Notes under the pieces: generated by a model
The model's input: only the letters and a program-made list of their open reading frames with translations
Database searches by the model: none
What the model was told of the DNA's origin: nothing
Origin: Verrucomicrobia bacterium UBA1629
GTDB taxonomy: Bacteria; Verrucomicrobiota; Kiritimatiellia; RFP12; UBA1067
Direction: 5' to 3'
NCBI GenBank assembly: GCA_002321305.1
Contig: DCMF01000022.1
Coordinates: 1 to 13,690, forward strand
DNA: 13,690 nt
Program-made: the position numbers and the translations under genes
Part shown: in pieces, positions 1 through 8,293 of the stretch
Numbering within the stretch: position 1 is the first letter of the stretch
Layout of the letters: each line of letters begins with the position of its first letter

Positions 1-2631
1 GAACGCGGACTTGTTGCCGATGTCCGTCTGGCCGAGCCCGCCCGTCGTGAGGCCGCCGATGCGCGTCTCCGGGCAGACGATGACAGCTGTCTTGCCGTGC
101 CGCTTCGCCTCGATGGCCGCCGTCAGCGCGGCGGGCGACGAGCCGTAGATCACCACGTCGCGTTCGGCCGGCGCCTGCGCGTCCGTCCGTCGCGCGCCGC
201 ATTTGAGGAGGCGGGGGTTGCGAATCCAGAAGGAGCCGGTCGTGCCCTTGGGGTTGGCGCCGAGACGGATGGCCTTCACGGCGCCGGACTTCGCGCCGGA
301 AAGCCCGGACGTGAGGTCAATGCGGCGGGTCTCCCAGTCCGTGAGCGGGGCCGCGTAGGAGAGGACGCGCGCAGGACGCGCGGAATCGGCGTAGACGAGC
401 ATGAGGTTCTGTCCGGCGAAGTCGTTCTCGACCTTGTCCTGCACGCTCTTGACCTCGAACTCGAACATGAGGGCGTCGTCGAAGGCCTCGTCGGGAAGCG
501 TGAGCGTGTAGACGGGATAGAACCAGCGGTCGGCGGTCTTCGTCCAGGCGAAGTCGAAGCGCAGGGCCTGTTCGGCCTCGTCCCAGACGGCGGCGAAGCG
601 GTCGGCGGAGGTGTTGCGCCGCCAGGCCTTGGGGTCGCGCCAGTTCCGCAATTCGGTCGTGCGCCCGTTCGCGAGGAACGCCTTCAGGTTGCGGACGGGC
701 ATCGCGAAGCGGCTCGTGCGCCGGCCCGCGAACAGCCCGGAGAGGACGAGCGGCTCGACGAGCGGAGCGCCCGCCCGCGCGGCGTAGGTGCAGTCAAACG
801 CGGCCACGCCCATCGGCGGCAGGGCGATCTCGGCGGGGAGGCCGGAGAGCGAGCCGCCCGCAACGGCGACCGTGCCGCGCTTGGCCACGGGGGAGAGGTT
901 CCAGACCTGGACGCGGAGACGTCCCGTGTCGGCGTGCAGCTCGGCGACGGACTTGCGGTCCGCGACCGTGAAGTCGTTCGTGTTGAGGTCGACGCGAAAG
1001 ACGACGGAGAGGTCTTCGTCCGCCGCCGGGACGTAGGGCGTGGGCGTGCCGCACGGGACGGGCGGGACGTCCGCCTTCAGGCCCCGGAACCCCGAGAGGT
1101 AGGCGGTGTAGCGCGTCGCGGTGACGACGTTCGTGGAGAGCGCGGTGCGCTGTCCGCAGAGGTCGGTGAGCGTGTAGGCGCCGGCGGGAGGGATGGGCAG
1201 GGCGAGCGTCGCGGCTTCGTCGGGCGCTGCGGAGACCGTGCCGCCGCGCGCGGTGTCCACGGGCGACACGCGCCAGAACGCGAGCGTCTGCGAGCCGTCC
1301 GGCTGCGCGAAGAGGTAGCCCTTGAACGGTTCGCCGAGCCGGATCTCGCCTTCGAGGCGGGCGGCGGCGAGTTCGCGCGCGATCGCGCTCATCGCGGCGT
1401 ATGTGGGCTTGACGGTGCCGTCGCGGCGCATCACGCCCCAGTCCTTCGCGCCGTTGCGCTCGTTGAAGGCGCCAAAGACGAAGAAGTAGTTGCGCGCGAC
1501 GCCCTGCATCTGGAGGGCGATCTGGCTCTTGGCGTAGAACTCGGCGTGGATCAGCTCCTGGTCAGGCGAGTGGGCCTTCTGGCCCTTGACTGCGCCGTCC
1601 GCATCCGAATGCCCTTCGAGGTTCGTGCCGCTCTCGGTCACCCACACGGCGCGGCCCGCGAGGCCGACCTTCTCCAGAAAGGCGCGAAGTTCGCCGAAGA
1701 TGGCCAGGTAGCTGCTGATCGGGGCGTAGGTGTGGAAGTTGAAGACGTCGGAATACTTCGCCGCGTCGTTCGCGTACAGGCCCTCATCGTAGGCATTGCG
1801 CGTCGCGTGGCAGACGGCGCCGGGGAGGACGGGCCGGCCGGGCCGCGCGGCCCTGAAGCCGAGAGAGGCGGCCTTGAGGGCGGCCGCGTAGTCCCAGACC
1901 GGTTCGGGTGCGAAGCTGATGTCCTGCTCGTTCCAGAACTCCCAGTCGCCCATGCGGTCGCCGAAGGCGCGGGCGGTGTCGCGGCAGAAGGCGTAGAGGG
2001 CGGCGAGGTCGCGGGGGAGCTTCTGGATGCGATCCATGTAGGCCGGCACGTCGTGGAACATGCCCGAGACGCGGATGCCGCGCGCCCGCAGCATGTCGGC
2101 GTTGTACAGGTAATAGGAATAGTCGTATTCGCCGGGGCGCGGATTCACCTCGGCGGCGCGCAGGCGTTCGCGCACGTGGGAAAGGCCGGTGCGCCAGAGG
2201 AGGTCGCTCACGAGACGGTAGCTGTCGCCGCCGTACCAGGGGCAGTCGAAGCTGCCGGGACGCGAGACCCAGCTCTGCGCGGAGTCGACGCCGTAGAAGG
2301 AGGCGTCGGTGCGCACGCGCCCCTCCGGCACCGGCACGACGGCGAAGGTGGCGTCCGCCCCCGCGCTCTTCAGGTGGTAGTAGCCGACGGGACGCTTCCC
2401 GAGCGCGGCACGCCCGTCGGGCGCGAAGGCGCCGGACGCCAGGGCGCGTCCGCGCCAGTCCGTGAGCGTCCACGCCGCCCCGGCCGTGCCGCCCCGCGCG
2501 GTCACCCGCTCCCGATCCGTGTAGACGTGCCCCGGCGCGTCAAGGGCCAGCTGCGCCCGCCCCGTCAGCAGGGCACCCGCCGCCAGCGTGAAAAAAAGGA
2601 GTTTGCGGAACTGTCTGGATTCAAGTTTCAT
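1..2631 (-). CDS. Secreted GH39/clan-A-like glycoside hydrolase fused to an FAD-dependent oxidoreductase (3'-partial)
   Basis: The frame is open without a stop from the ATG at 2631 to base 1 (877 codons) and continues past the window edge. The N-terminus is a signal peptide: basic MKLESRQFRK, hydrophobic LLFFTLAAGALL, likely cleavage near GRA-Q. After a small beta-rich segment (about 25-110) comes a TIM-barrel glycosidase (about 110-440). It carries WEFWNEQD with a likely acid/base Glu at 235 and WVTESGTN with a likely nucleophile Glu at 333. That pair and its spacing suggest GH39 or a related clan-A retaining family. Beta-sandwich regions follow (about 440-640), then a jelly-roll, CBM-like region (about 640-820). 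From residue 825 a new domain begins with DVVIYGSSPAALTAAIEAKR and then RIGGLTTGGLGQTDIGNK. This is the dinucleotide-binding start of a PF12831-type FAD oxidoreductase, a family common beside glycosidases in PVC bacteria. The family calls come from motifs only. The fusion is seen directly; its function, possibly oxidation of released sugars in the periplasm, is inference. There is no clear Shine-Dalgarno; the start rests on the signal peptide. Confidence 0.82.
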   Translation of the reverse strand, partial: MKLESRQFRKLLFFTLAAGALLTGRAQLALDAPGHVYTDRERVTARGGTAGAAWTLTDWRGRALASGAFAPDGRAALGKRPVGYYHLKSAGADATFAVVPVPEGRVRTDASFYGVDSAQSWVSRPGSFDCPWYGGDSYRLVSDLLWRTGLSHVRERLRAAEVNPRPGEYDYSYYLYNADMLRARGIRVSGMFHDVPAYMDRIQKLPRDLAALYAFCRDTARAFGDRMGDWEFWNEQDISFAPEPVWDYAAALKAASLGFRAARPGRPVLPGAVCHATRNAYDEGLYANDAAKYSDVFNFHTYAPISSYLAIFGELRAFLEKVGLAGRAVWVTESGTNLEGHSDADGAVKGQKAHSPDQELIHAEFYAKSQIALQMQGVARNYFFVFGAFNERNGAKDWGVMRRDGTVKPTYAAMSAIARELAAARLEGEIRLGEPFKGYLFAQPDGSQTLAFWRVSPVDTARGGTVSAAPDEAATLALPIPPAGAYTLTDLCGQRTALSTNVVTATRYTAYLSGFRGLKADVPPVPCGTPTPYVPAADEDLSVVFRVDLNTNDFTVADRKSVAELHADTGRLRVQVWNLSPVAKRGTVAVAGGSLSGLPAEIALPPMGVAAFDCTYAARAGAPLVEPLVLSGLFAGRRTSRFAMPVRNLKAFLANGRTTELRNWRDPKAWRRNTSADRFAAVWDEAEQALRFDFAWTKTADRWFYPVYTLTLPDEAFDDALMFEFEVKSVQDKVENDFAGQNLMLVYADSARPARVLSYAAPLTDWETRRIDLTSGLSGAKSGAVKAIRLGANPKGTTGSFWIRNPRLLKCGARRTDAQAPAERDVVIYGSSPAALTAAIEAKRHGKTAVIVCPETRIGGLTTGGLGQTDIGNKSAF

Positions 2632-2638
2632 GGAGCGT

Positions 2639-2673
2639 ATTCTATCATATTGCGAAAGATTGCGAGAGCGCAA
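2639..2673 (-). promoter_or_regulatory. Candidate internal promoter before the GH-FAD fusion gene
   Basis: On the minus strand the 50-bp gap between genes holds TTGCGC (2673-2668), an 18-bp spacer, and TATGAT (2649-2644; one mismatch to TATAAT). A second overlapping -10-like hexamer, TAGAAT, lies at 2644-2639. The -35 match is weak (3 of 6). Only 12 bases separate TATGAT from the ATG at 2631, so a transcript from here would have a leader of about 5-6 bases or none. That agrees with the missing Shine-Dalgarno. The gap is clearly AT-richer than the flanking coding sequence. It is a prediction from pattern only. Confidence 0.4.
2649..2673. repeat. Repeated half-sites (ATTGCGA x2 plus inverted CGCAA), possible operator
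   Basis: On the plus strand ATTGCGA occurs at 2649-2655 and again at 2659-2665, exactly 10 bp apart. The second copy forms a perfect inverted repeat with CGCAA at 2669-2673 (TTGCG-AGAG-CGCAA, 2660-2673). The array sits between and over the -35 and -10 elements proposed for the downstream gene, where a repressor would bind. The stem is too short and has no following U-tract to be a convincing terminator. The regulator is unknown. Confidence 0.35.
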
Positions 2674-2681
2674 GACACGGC

Positions 2682-5600
2682 TCATCTCGGCAGGGCTTGC
2701 GCTGTCTGGCAAGCGCGTGCGCGCGGCGGCGCGAACGTGACCGTCCACGCCTCGTCCCGAATCGGGAACCGGTAGGCGTCTTCCGGGAGGGGCCCGCAGG
2801 AGTTGCCGCCCAGCCCCGTCTGGCGGATGTCAAGGTTCAGGCAGACTTCGCGACGGGGCGGCTTCACGTTCCGGATGCGGTGCTGCCCCGCGCGGTGGCG
2901 CGCGAACGCGAGGTCTTCCCAGCTGTAGTGGAGGGCCTGCACGAAGAGCGGAACGGATCCGCTGACGCGCACGCCGCGTCCGGCCGCGTCGGTCAGCTCC
3001 GCCCAGCGGACGTCGCCCTTGCACCCGTTGTCCTGCGGACGGGCATAGGCGACGAGCTGATCCGTCACCGTCGACCGGTACAGGCCGAGGAACGCGCCGC
3101 TGCAGCGGTCGACGTAGTTCTCCTGCGGGCCGCGCCCGTACCAGGCGAAATCCTCAAGCCCCTCGTCCAGCTGGAGGGAAAGCCCGAGGCGCGGCAGGGC
3201 CTTCGGCATCTTGCCGAACGGGCGGACCTCGTTCGCCATCGTCAGCGCGCCGTCCGGCGACAGGCGCCAGACCGCCGTGTGAAGGAAGCCTGCCCCCTTC
3301 GCGCCGTTGACCTCGACAACCGCCTTGACGCCGTTCCCGTCCGCCGTCAGCCGGCGGACATGGTAGCGAAGCTGCGTCAGCCCCGACTGGTAGAGCGTGT
3401 CAGTCCCAAGCCCGTCCGTCGGGTCCGCCCCCCGGCCGCGCATCCACACGTCGTTGTCCGTCAGCGCGCGCATGACCGTCAGGCGCGGCCCGCGCACAAG
3501 GCCGCCGACGTCCTTCAGGATCGTCCGCCCGTCCATCACGAGTTCCGACAGCGTGCCGGTCGTCCGCGAGAGGACGGCGCGCACGCCGCCCGCCTCCAGG
3601 ACGAACCCGCCGTCCGCGCCCGTCGGCGCGACGGCCGTCGCCGGAACGGCGGCGGGCGCGAATCCGCCGCCATACGGGACCTGGTCGCGCGCGACGACCC
3701 ACCCCTTCTCGGCCCAGCGCGTCGGCTGGCGAAGCGCAAAGGAGACCGTGAGCAGGTACTCCCGTCCCGCCTTTTGCGCGTAATCGACCGGCAGGTCGAG
3801 CGTGCCCCGCGCAAGCGGCGCGAGCGGCGGCACGTCAAACGCGCCGGACGCGACGGGACGCCCGTCCTCCAGCAGCGTCCACGTCCCGTCGAATGCGTCG
3901 GCCCGCGTGAAGGAGAATCGGTTCCAAAGCTCCAGCGAGCCGTCCGCGCGACGCGAGACCACGAGATTCCGGTGGACGTGCGCGACCTCTTCGAGCTTCG
4001 GCGTGACGTTGCGCGTGGCGTCGAGGAGGCCGTTCACGCAGAAGTTCCCGTCGTTGCGCTCGTCGAAGTCGCCGCCGTAGGCGAGGTGGCGTTCGCGCGC
4101 GCCCGTCTTCGGATCGAGGCGGTCCGTCTCCTTCCAGACGGCCTGGTCGACCCAATCCCAGATGCAGCCGCCGACCAGCGAGTCGTTCGCGTAGAAGGCG
4201 TCCCAGTAGTCCTTGAACCCGCCCAGCGCATTGCCCATGGCGTGCGCGTACTCGAAGAAGAACTGCGGCTTCGTCCACTTGGCCCGGCCGTTCACCAGCG
4301 CCAGGGTCGGATAGCACGGGCCGTCCCACGGACAGCGCTCGCCGTCCTGGCGGTAGAGCATCGGCAGCGTCGGCTCAAGGGGGCGGCAGACCCTGGTGAT
4401 CTCGTCGAAGGTCGGCCCCTGTCCCGCCTCGTTGCCCCAGCTCCACGAGAAGACGCACGGGCTGTTGCGCCAGTTGAGCACCATGTCGCGGCAGCGGTCG
4501 ATATGCGCCTGCGTCCAGGAGGGACGGGAGCCGAGGCACTTGAGGCCGTAGCCCATGCCGTGCGCCTCGACGTTGGCCTCGCACTGCACGTAGAGCCCGT
4601 AGCGGTCGCAGAGGTGGTAGAAGTAGGGATCGTTCGGATAGTGCGCCGTGCGCACCGTGTCGATGTTGTAGCGCTTCATCAGCAGGACGTCCCGCAGCAT
4701 CTCCTCGCGCGTCACGGCGCGGCCGTTGACGGGCGAGGCGTCGTGGCGGTTCACGCCCTTGAACTTCACGGGCCGTCCGTTGATCCAGACCGCGCCGTTC
4801 GGACGCGTCTCGACCTTGCGGAACCCGATCTTGCACGAGCGGATGTCTTCGCCGTTCTTCAGGACAAGCGTGTACAGATAGGGATCTTCCGCCGACCAGA
4901 GGCGCGCGTTCGGAACCGTCGTCCGCTTCCCCGGCGCGACCTCCGCCACCGGGCGGAAGTCCGCGTCATAGAGCCGCGCCCGCACGGGCGACGCCCCGCG
5001 CGTCTCGACCGAGAGATCCAGCGCGCCGTCCCGGTAGCCGTTGACGACATCGACCTGCGCGTGGAAGTCGCGGATCTCGTCCTGCGGCGCCGCGACCAGC
5101 ATCACGCTGCGGTAGATGCCCGAATAGCGGAAGAAGTCCTGATCCTCCAGGTAGCTGCCGTCCGACCAGCGGTAGACCTCGACGGCGAGGGTGTTGAGGG
5201 CGCTGGCGCGCGTTTGGGAGGTTTGGAAGGTTTGGGAGGTTTGGTTGAGGTAGGGGGTGATGTCGAACTCGTGGGCCGTGCAGCTGTCCTCGCTGTAGCC
5301 GACCTTGCGTCCGTTGACCCAGACATAGTAGGCCGAGTAGACGCCCTCGAAGCGCAGGTAGACGCGACGGCCCTTCCAGCCGTCCGGGACGGCGAACGTC
5401 GTGCGGTAGCTGGAGACGGGGTTGTAGTCCCTGTCGGTGTACGGCGGATTCGCCGGGTGCGGATAGCGGATGTTCGTGTAGATCGGCACACCGTAGCCCT
5501 GCAGCTCGACGCAGCTCGGCACGGGGATGTCATACCAGTCGGAATCGTCGTACTCCAGCTTCCAGAAGTCGATGGGACGCTGATCGGGCGTCCCGCACCA

Positions 5601-8282
5601 GCTGTACCGCCAGGTGCCGTTCAACGACTTCACGTAAGGCGTCTCGGGCAGGTCTTCCGTGAAGGCGGCCTTCTCGGACGCCAGCGGCATCGCGTACGTC
5701 CGCGCCGGCTCGACGTTCACGTAGTTGACCAGCTCGTTCTGCCATTCGGGCGCGTTCTCCTTCGCGCGCTGCGCGCGCACGGCGGCCACCTCCGCCGCGC
5801 GCACGTCTTCCCACTGCGGACCCCGCGTGACGCGCAGGTCCGACCAGTCGAGCCGACCGGCGTCCGTCGGCACGTTCTTCACGTGATTGTCGATGAAGTG
5901 CCGGAACGCGGCCTCCGTCGCCGCGACGTCCGCGCCGTGGATGCCGAGGACGCCGTTCGAGACGCCGTAGGCATACGCCCCTTTCGCGCCCCACGGCTGC
6001 GTCGAGACGTAGATGTCGCCCGAAATGGCCGGGGCATACGAAAGGACTTCCACCTGGACGCCCGTCACGCGCCGGATCTCGGCGGCCAGCTCGCGCATCA
6101 GCGAATAGGTCGCCTTCGTCTCGTCGGGACTGCCGTGAATGCGAAACGGTCGCGCATCGCCCTTCTCGATCGCGAACGCCTCGGTCGTCGCGCCGCTGTC
6201 CGTGGCCGTCAGGGCGTCCGCCAGCCGGCGAAACGTCCCGTCGCCGAACCAGCGCCCCCCGTCATCGACGAAGACCTCGCACGGGATCCCGCGCGCGTCG
6301 CAGAGCTCCTTGAAGCGGACGCCGAACGTCCCCGCATGCGTCGGGTCCTTCGCCGTCTCGCCCGGCTTCGGGATCGAGCCGTACTGGAGGAACATCTTCG
6401 GCGCGCGTGCCGGCGCGATCTTGCGCACGAGCGCGGCCGGCGAGAACCGCTCGATCCACGGCAACGCCGCCGCGCGGTGCGCGAGCCAGGTGTCGAAGTC
6501 CCTGTAGCCGAAGGCGTGTCCGCCGTAGGTTGCGTTCGGAATCCAGTCCCGCGTTTCCTGCGGGTCGAGCGACGTCTGGGCGATGATCGGGCCGAGTGCC
6601 GCGACACCAAGCGCATTGTCGTCCTTGAGGCCGAGGTAGAGTGCCGTGCACGCGCCGGCGCTGCCGCCCGCGAGGGCGAGGCGCGAAACGTCGAGGTTCC
6701 AGTCCTTCGCATGGGCCTTGACGAAGCGCACCGCCGCCTCGCAGTCGTCGAGGCACATCTTGACCGGCGGCTTCTCGCCCGCGAGCCGGGCCGTGCGCAG
6801 ATAGCGGTAGCCGACCGCGACCACGGCGACGCCACGGTCGAGCAGCGTCTTCAGCGACGAGCCGAGAATGTGGTCCACCATCGCGCCGCCCTCCCAGCCG
6901 CCGCCGTGGAAATAGACGATGACGGGCATCGGCCCCTTCGCCTGCGGCGGCAGGAAGACGTCGAGCTTCTGCATGGAATCCGGACCGTACGCGACGTTCT
7001 CGTGCGTCGCGGCGGGCACGGTATACAGCCGCTTGTCGGACGGGTTCACATAGGTGTACTCGTTCGCGGGACGGCGCCCGAACACGGCGGCGATCGCGCG
7101 CAGCGCGCCGTCCGCGTCGAAGTTGTTCGGCAGGAGGTACATGCCCTCCGTGTACTCGTTCCAAGCGGTGATGTAGACGACGCCCGGCTTCTTCGGGTCG
7201 GCGAGGACGTGCGCCTTGGCGTCGCGCAGGTACTTCTCGAACCTGTCCGACGTGTTGTTCGTGTAGGTGCCGCAGTAGGGGTAGTTCTCCTTCCCCTGCC
7301 ACGGGAACGGTTCGTCCAGGCGGCAGCGCGGCGTCACGTCCCAGCCCGTCGGCACGACCGGGAAGTAGGGGAGCGCGCCGGACGACAGGCTTTCCCAGTG
7401 CTTCTGCAGGACGCCGTCGATCTCGCCGTAGTCGAACAGCCGCTCGCCCGCTGTGTAGCGCGCCCAGTACTTCGGCACGTTCCATGCGCCGAAGCCGTAG
7501 TCCGTGACCGAGTCGAAGCCCATCTCGACCGCGAGCGGCACCTGCTGCGGACTCAGGTTCTGCACGTTGAGGTGCAGCTCCCCCAGCCCCGCCGCGCGGA
7601 CGCGCCGCCGCGCCTCGTCCGTCGCCGCGCGCACCTTCGCCGTGTCCGAGCCCCAGGTCTTCCAGAGATCCATCGCGTTGTAGACCGAGAGGAAGAGCTT
7701 GCCGTCCTTGCGCCAGTACTCCGGCCGGCCGAAGTAGCGCGCGATCGCGTGGTCGATCAGCCCCAGGAACTCCTCCGGCGTGTGGTCGAGCGTCATCAGC
7801 CGCCGGCGCGGCTTCCCGTTTTCCGGGCGGAACTGGTCGTTGCGCTCGTGGTAGCACCACATGAGCGCGAACTTCAGGCGGTCGCGGTTCTTCGCCTGGA
7901 GGAAGCCCTTCTCCAGCGCCTCCTCCTGCGTGACCTGGCCGCCGTACCAGTAGTAGTCGTAGAGGAAGACGTCAATGCCCGCGTTCGCCGCGAGGGCGAT
8001 CTCGGTCTCGACGTCCTTCGGGTCCGCGCCGTCCAGGTAGCCGGGATACGGGACGATCGGTTGCCTGTGGCCGGGGAAGCGCGGGCGCGCGGACTTGACG
8101 AAGCCCCACTCGCCCACGTCCCACGCCGCACCGAACCACTCCGTCCCCTTCGGGTACCTGTGCCAGTGCGGGTAGTAGACGGCGACCACCTCCACGTCCT
8201 TCTGCGGCTCCACCACGGAAGCGCCCCCGCAACCAGCCAGCAGGCATCCCCCCGCGAACAGCAGGAAACGACCAGTCTTCAT
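2682..8282 (-). CDS. Multidomain lipoprotein: GH99-like + alpha/beta hydrolase + LacZ-type GH2 beta-galactosidase
   Basis: This is an 1866-residue exported enzyme, nearly twice the length of a usual LacZ. A type II signal peptide ends in lipobox LAGC (Cys18), so it should be anchored in a membrane facing outside the cytoplasm. Residues about 28-400 are GH99-like/WbsX-like (VYYPHWH near the start, FLYDYYWYGG, AWNEYTEG at 373-380). Residues about 415-692 are an alpha/beta hydrolase of the esterase/BD-FAE kind, with HGGGW (459-463) and GGSAG with Ser541. Residues about 695-805 resemble the GH20b/alpha-glucuronidase N-terminal accessory fold. Residues about 870-1850 are a complete LacZ-type GH2: sugar-binding domain (GYSEDS, Asp999), Ig-like domain, barrel with NRHD, RTAHYP, EANVEAHGM, GNEAG (acid/base Glu1285) and FFEYAHAMGN (nucleophile Glu1344), then a Bgal_small domain with GRGPQENYVDR. 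Beta-galactosidase activity is well supported. The GH99-like activity is uncertain, and the esterase may be inactive because Arg677 sits where a catalytic His is expected. The start is set by the lipoprotein signal and a Shine-Dalgarno. Confidence 0.93.
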   Translation of the reverse strand: MKTGRFLLFAGGCLLAGCGGASVVEPQKDVEVVAVYYPHWHRYPKGTEWFGAAWDVGEWGFVKSARPRFPGHRQPIVPYPGYLDGADPKDVETEIALAANAGIDVFLYDYYWYGGQVTQEEALEKGFLQAKNRDRLKFALMWCYHERNDQFRPENGKPRRRLMTLDHTPEEFLGLIDHAIARYFGRPEYWRKDGKLFLSVYNAMDLWKTWGSDTAKVRAATDEARRRVRAAGLGELHLNVQNLSPQQVPLAVEMGFDSVTDYGFGAWNVPKYWARYTAGERLFDYGEIDGVLQKHWESLSSGALPYFPVVPTGWDVTPRCRLDEPFPWQGKENYPYCGTYTNNTSDRFEKYLRDAKAHVLADPKKPGVVYITAWNEYTEGMYLLPNNFDADGALRAIAAVFGRRPANEYTYVNPSDKRLYTVPAATHENVAYGPDSMQKLDVFLPPQAKGPMPVIVYFHGGGWEGGAMVDHILGSSLKTLLDRGVAVVAVGYRYLRTARLAGEKPPVKMCLDDCEAAVRFVKAHAKDWNLDVSRLALAGGSAGACTALYLGLKDDNALGVAALGPIIAQTSLDPQETRDWIPNATYGGHAFGYRDFDTWLAHRAAALPWIERFSPAALVRKIAPARAPKMFLQYGSIPKPGETAKDPTHAGTFGVRFKELCDARGIPCEVFVDDGGRWFGDGTFRRLADALTATDSGATTEAFAIEKGDARPFRIHGSPDETKATYSLMRELAAEIRRVTGVQVEVLSYAPAISGDIYVSTQPWGAKGAYAYGVSNGVLGIHGADVAATEAAFRHFIDNHVKNVPTDAGRLDWSDLRVTRGPQWEDVRAAEVAAVRAQRAKENAPEWQNELVNYVNVEPARTYAMPLASEKAAFTEDLPETPYVKSLNGTWRYSWCGTPDQRPIDFWKLEYDDSDWYDIPVPSCVELQGYGVPIYTNIRYPHPANPPYTDRDYNPVSSYRTTFAVPDGWKGRRVYLRFEGVYSAYYVWVNGRKVGYSEDSCTAHEFDITPYLNQTSQTFQTSQTRASALNTLAVEVYRWSDGSYLEDQDFFRYSGIYRSVMLVAAPQDEIRDFHAQVDVVNGYRDGALDLSVETRGASPVRARLYDADFRPVAEVAPGKRTTVPNARLWSAEDPYLYTLVLKNGEDIRSCKIGFRKVETRPNGAVWINGRPVKFKGVNRHDASPVNGRAVTREEMLRDVLLMKRYNIDTVRTAHYPNDPYFYHLCDRYGLYVQCEANVEAHGMGYGLKCLGSRPSWTQAHIDRCRDMVLNWRNSPCVFSWSWGNEAGQGPTFDEITRVCRPLEPTLPMLYRQDGERCPWDGPCYPTLALVNGRAKWTKPQFFFEYAHAMGNALGGFKDYWDAFYANDSLVGGCIWDWVDQAVWKETDRLDPKTGARERHLAYGGDFDERNDGNFCVNGLLDATRNVTPKLEEVAHVHRNLVVSRRADGSLELWNRFSFTRADAFDGTWTLLEDGRPVASGAFDVPPLAPLARGTLDLPVDYAQKAGREYLLTVSFALRQPTRWAEKGWVVARDQVPYGGGFAPAAVPATAVAPTGADGGFVLEAGGVRAVLSRTTGTLSELVMDGRTILKDVGGLVRGPRLTVMRALTDNDVWMRGRGADPTDGLGTDTLYQSGLTQLRYHVRRLTADGNGVKAVVEVNGAKGAGFLHTAVWRLSPDGALTMANEVRPFGKMPKALPRLGLSLQLDEGLEDFAWYGRGPQENYVDRCSGAFLGLYRSTVTDQLVAYARPQDNGCKGDVRWAELTDAAGRGVRVSGSVPLFVQALHYSWEDLAFARHRAGQHRIRNVKPPRREVCLNLDIRQTGLGGNSCGPLPEDAYRFPIRDEAWTVTFAPPRARACQTAQALPR
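5212..5247 (-). repeat. Four-unit 9-bp tandem repeat inside the beta-galactosidase domain
   Basis: On the plus strand the units are GTTTGGGAG, GTTTGGAAG, GTTTGGGAG and GTTTGGTTG. Read on the coding strand, this in-frame array encodes NQTSQTFQTSQT (about residues 1012-1023). It lies in the GH2 sugar-binding domain, between the DITPYL strand and the NTLAVEVYRWSDGSYLEDQDF segment. In typical LacZ proteins those two are joined by a short turn such as PGK. The array is less GC-rich than its surroundings and keeps the reading frame because the unit is three codons long. It looks like a local expansion or small insertion tolerated in a surface loop. Confidence 0.8.
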
Positions 8283-8288
8283 CAGGCG

Positions 8289-8293
8289 ACCTC
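8289..8293 (-). promoter_or_regulatory. Shine-Dalgarno of the multidomain GH2 gene, overlapping the upstream stop
   Basis: The minus strand reads CGCTGAGGTCGCCTGATG. GAGGT lies 6 bases before the ATG at 8282 and shares bases with the TGA stop of the LamG gene (8294-8292). This fixes the start and suggests coupled translation of the two genes. Confidence 0.6.

Noticed and set aside
2660..2673. Inverted repeat TTGCG-AGAG-CGCAA as a terminator after the GH2 gene
   Set aside because: The stem is only 5 bp with no U-run after it, and it overlaps a likely promoter; an operator is more plausible.
97..2775. A plus-strand open frame of 892 codons
   Set aside because: It is antisense to the GH-FAD fusion gene, which has a signal peptide, paired catalytic Glu motifs and an FAD-binding motif. 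The plus-strand product is low-complexity and Arg/Gly-rich.
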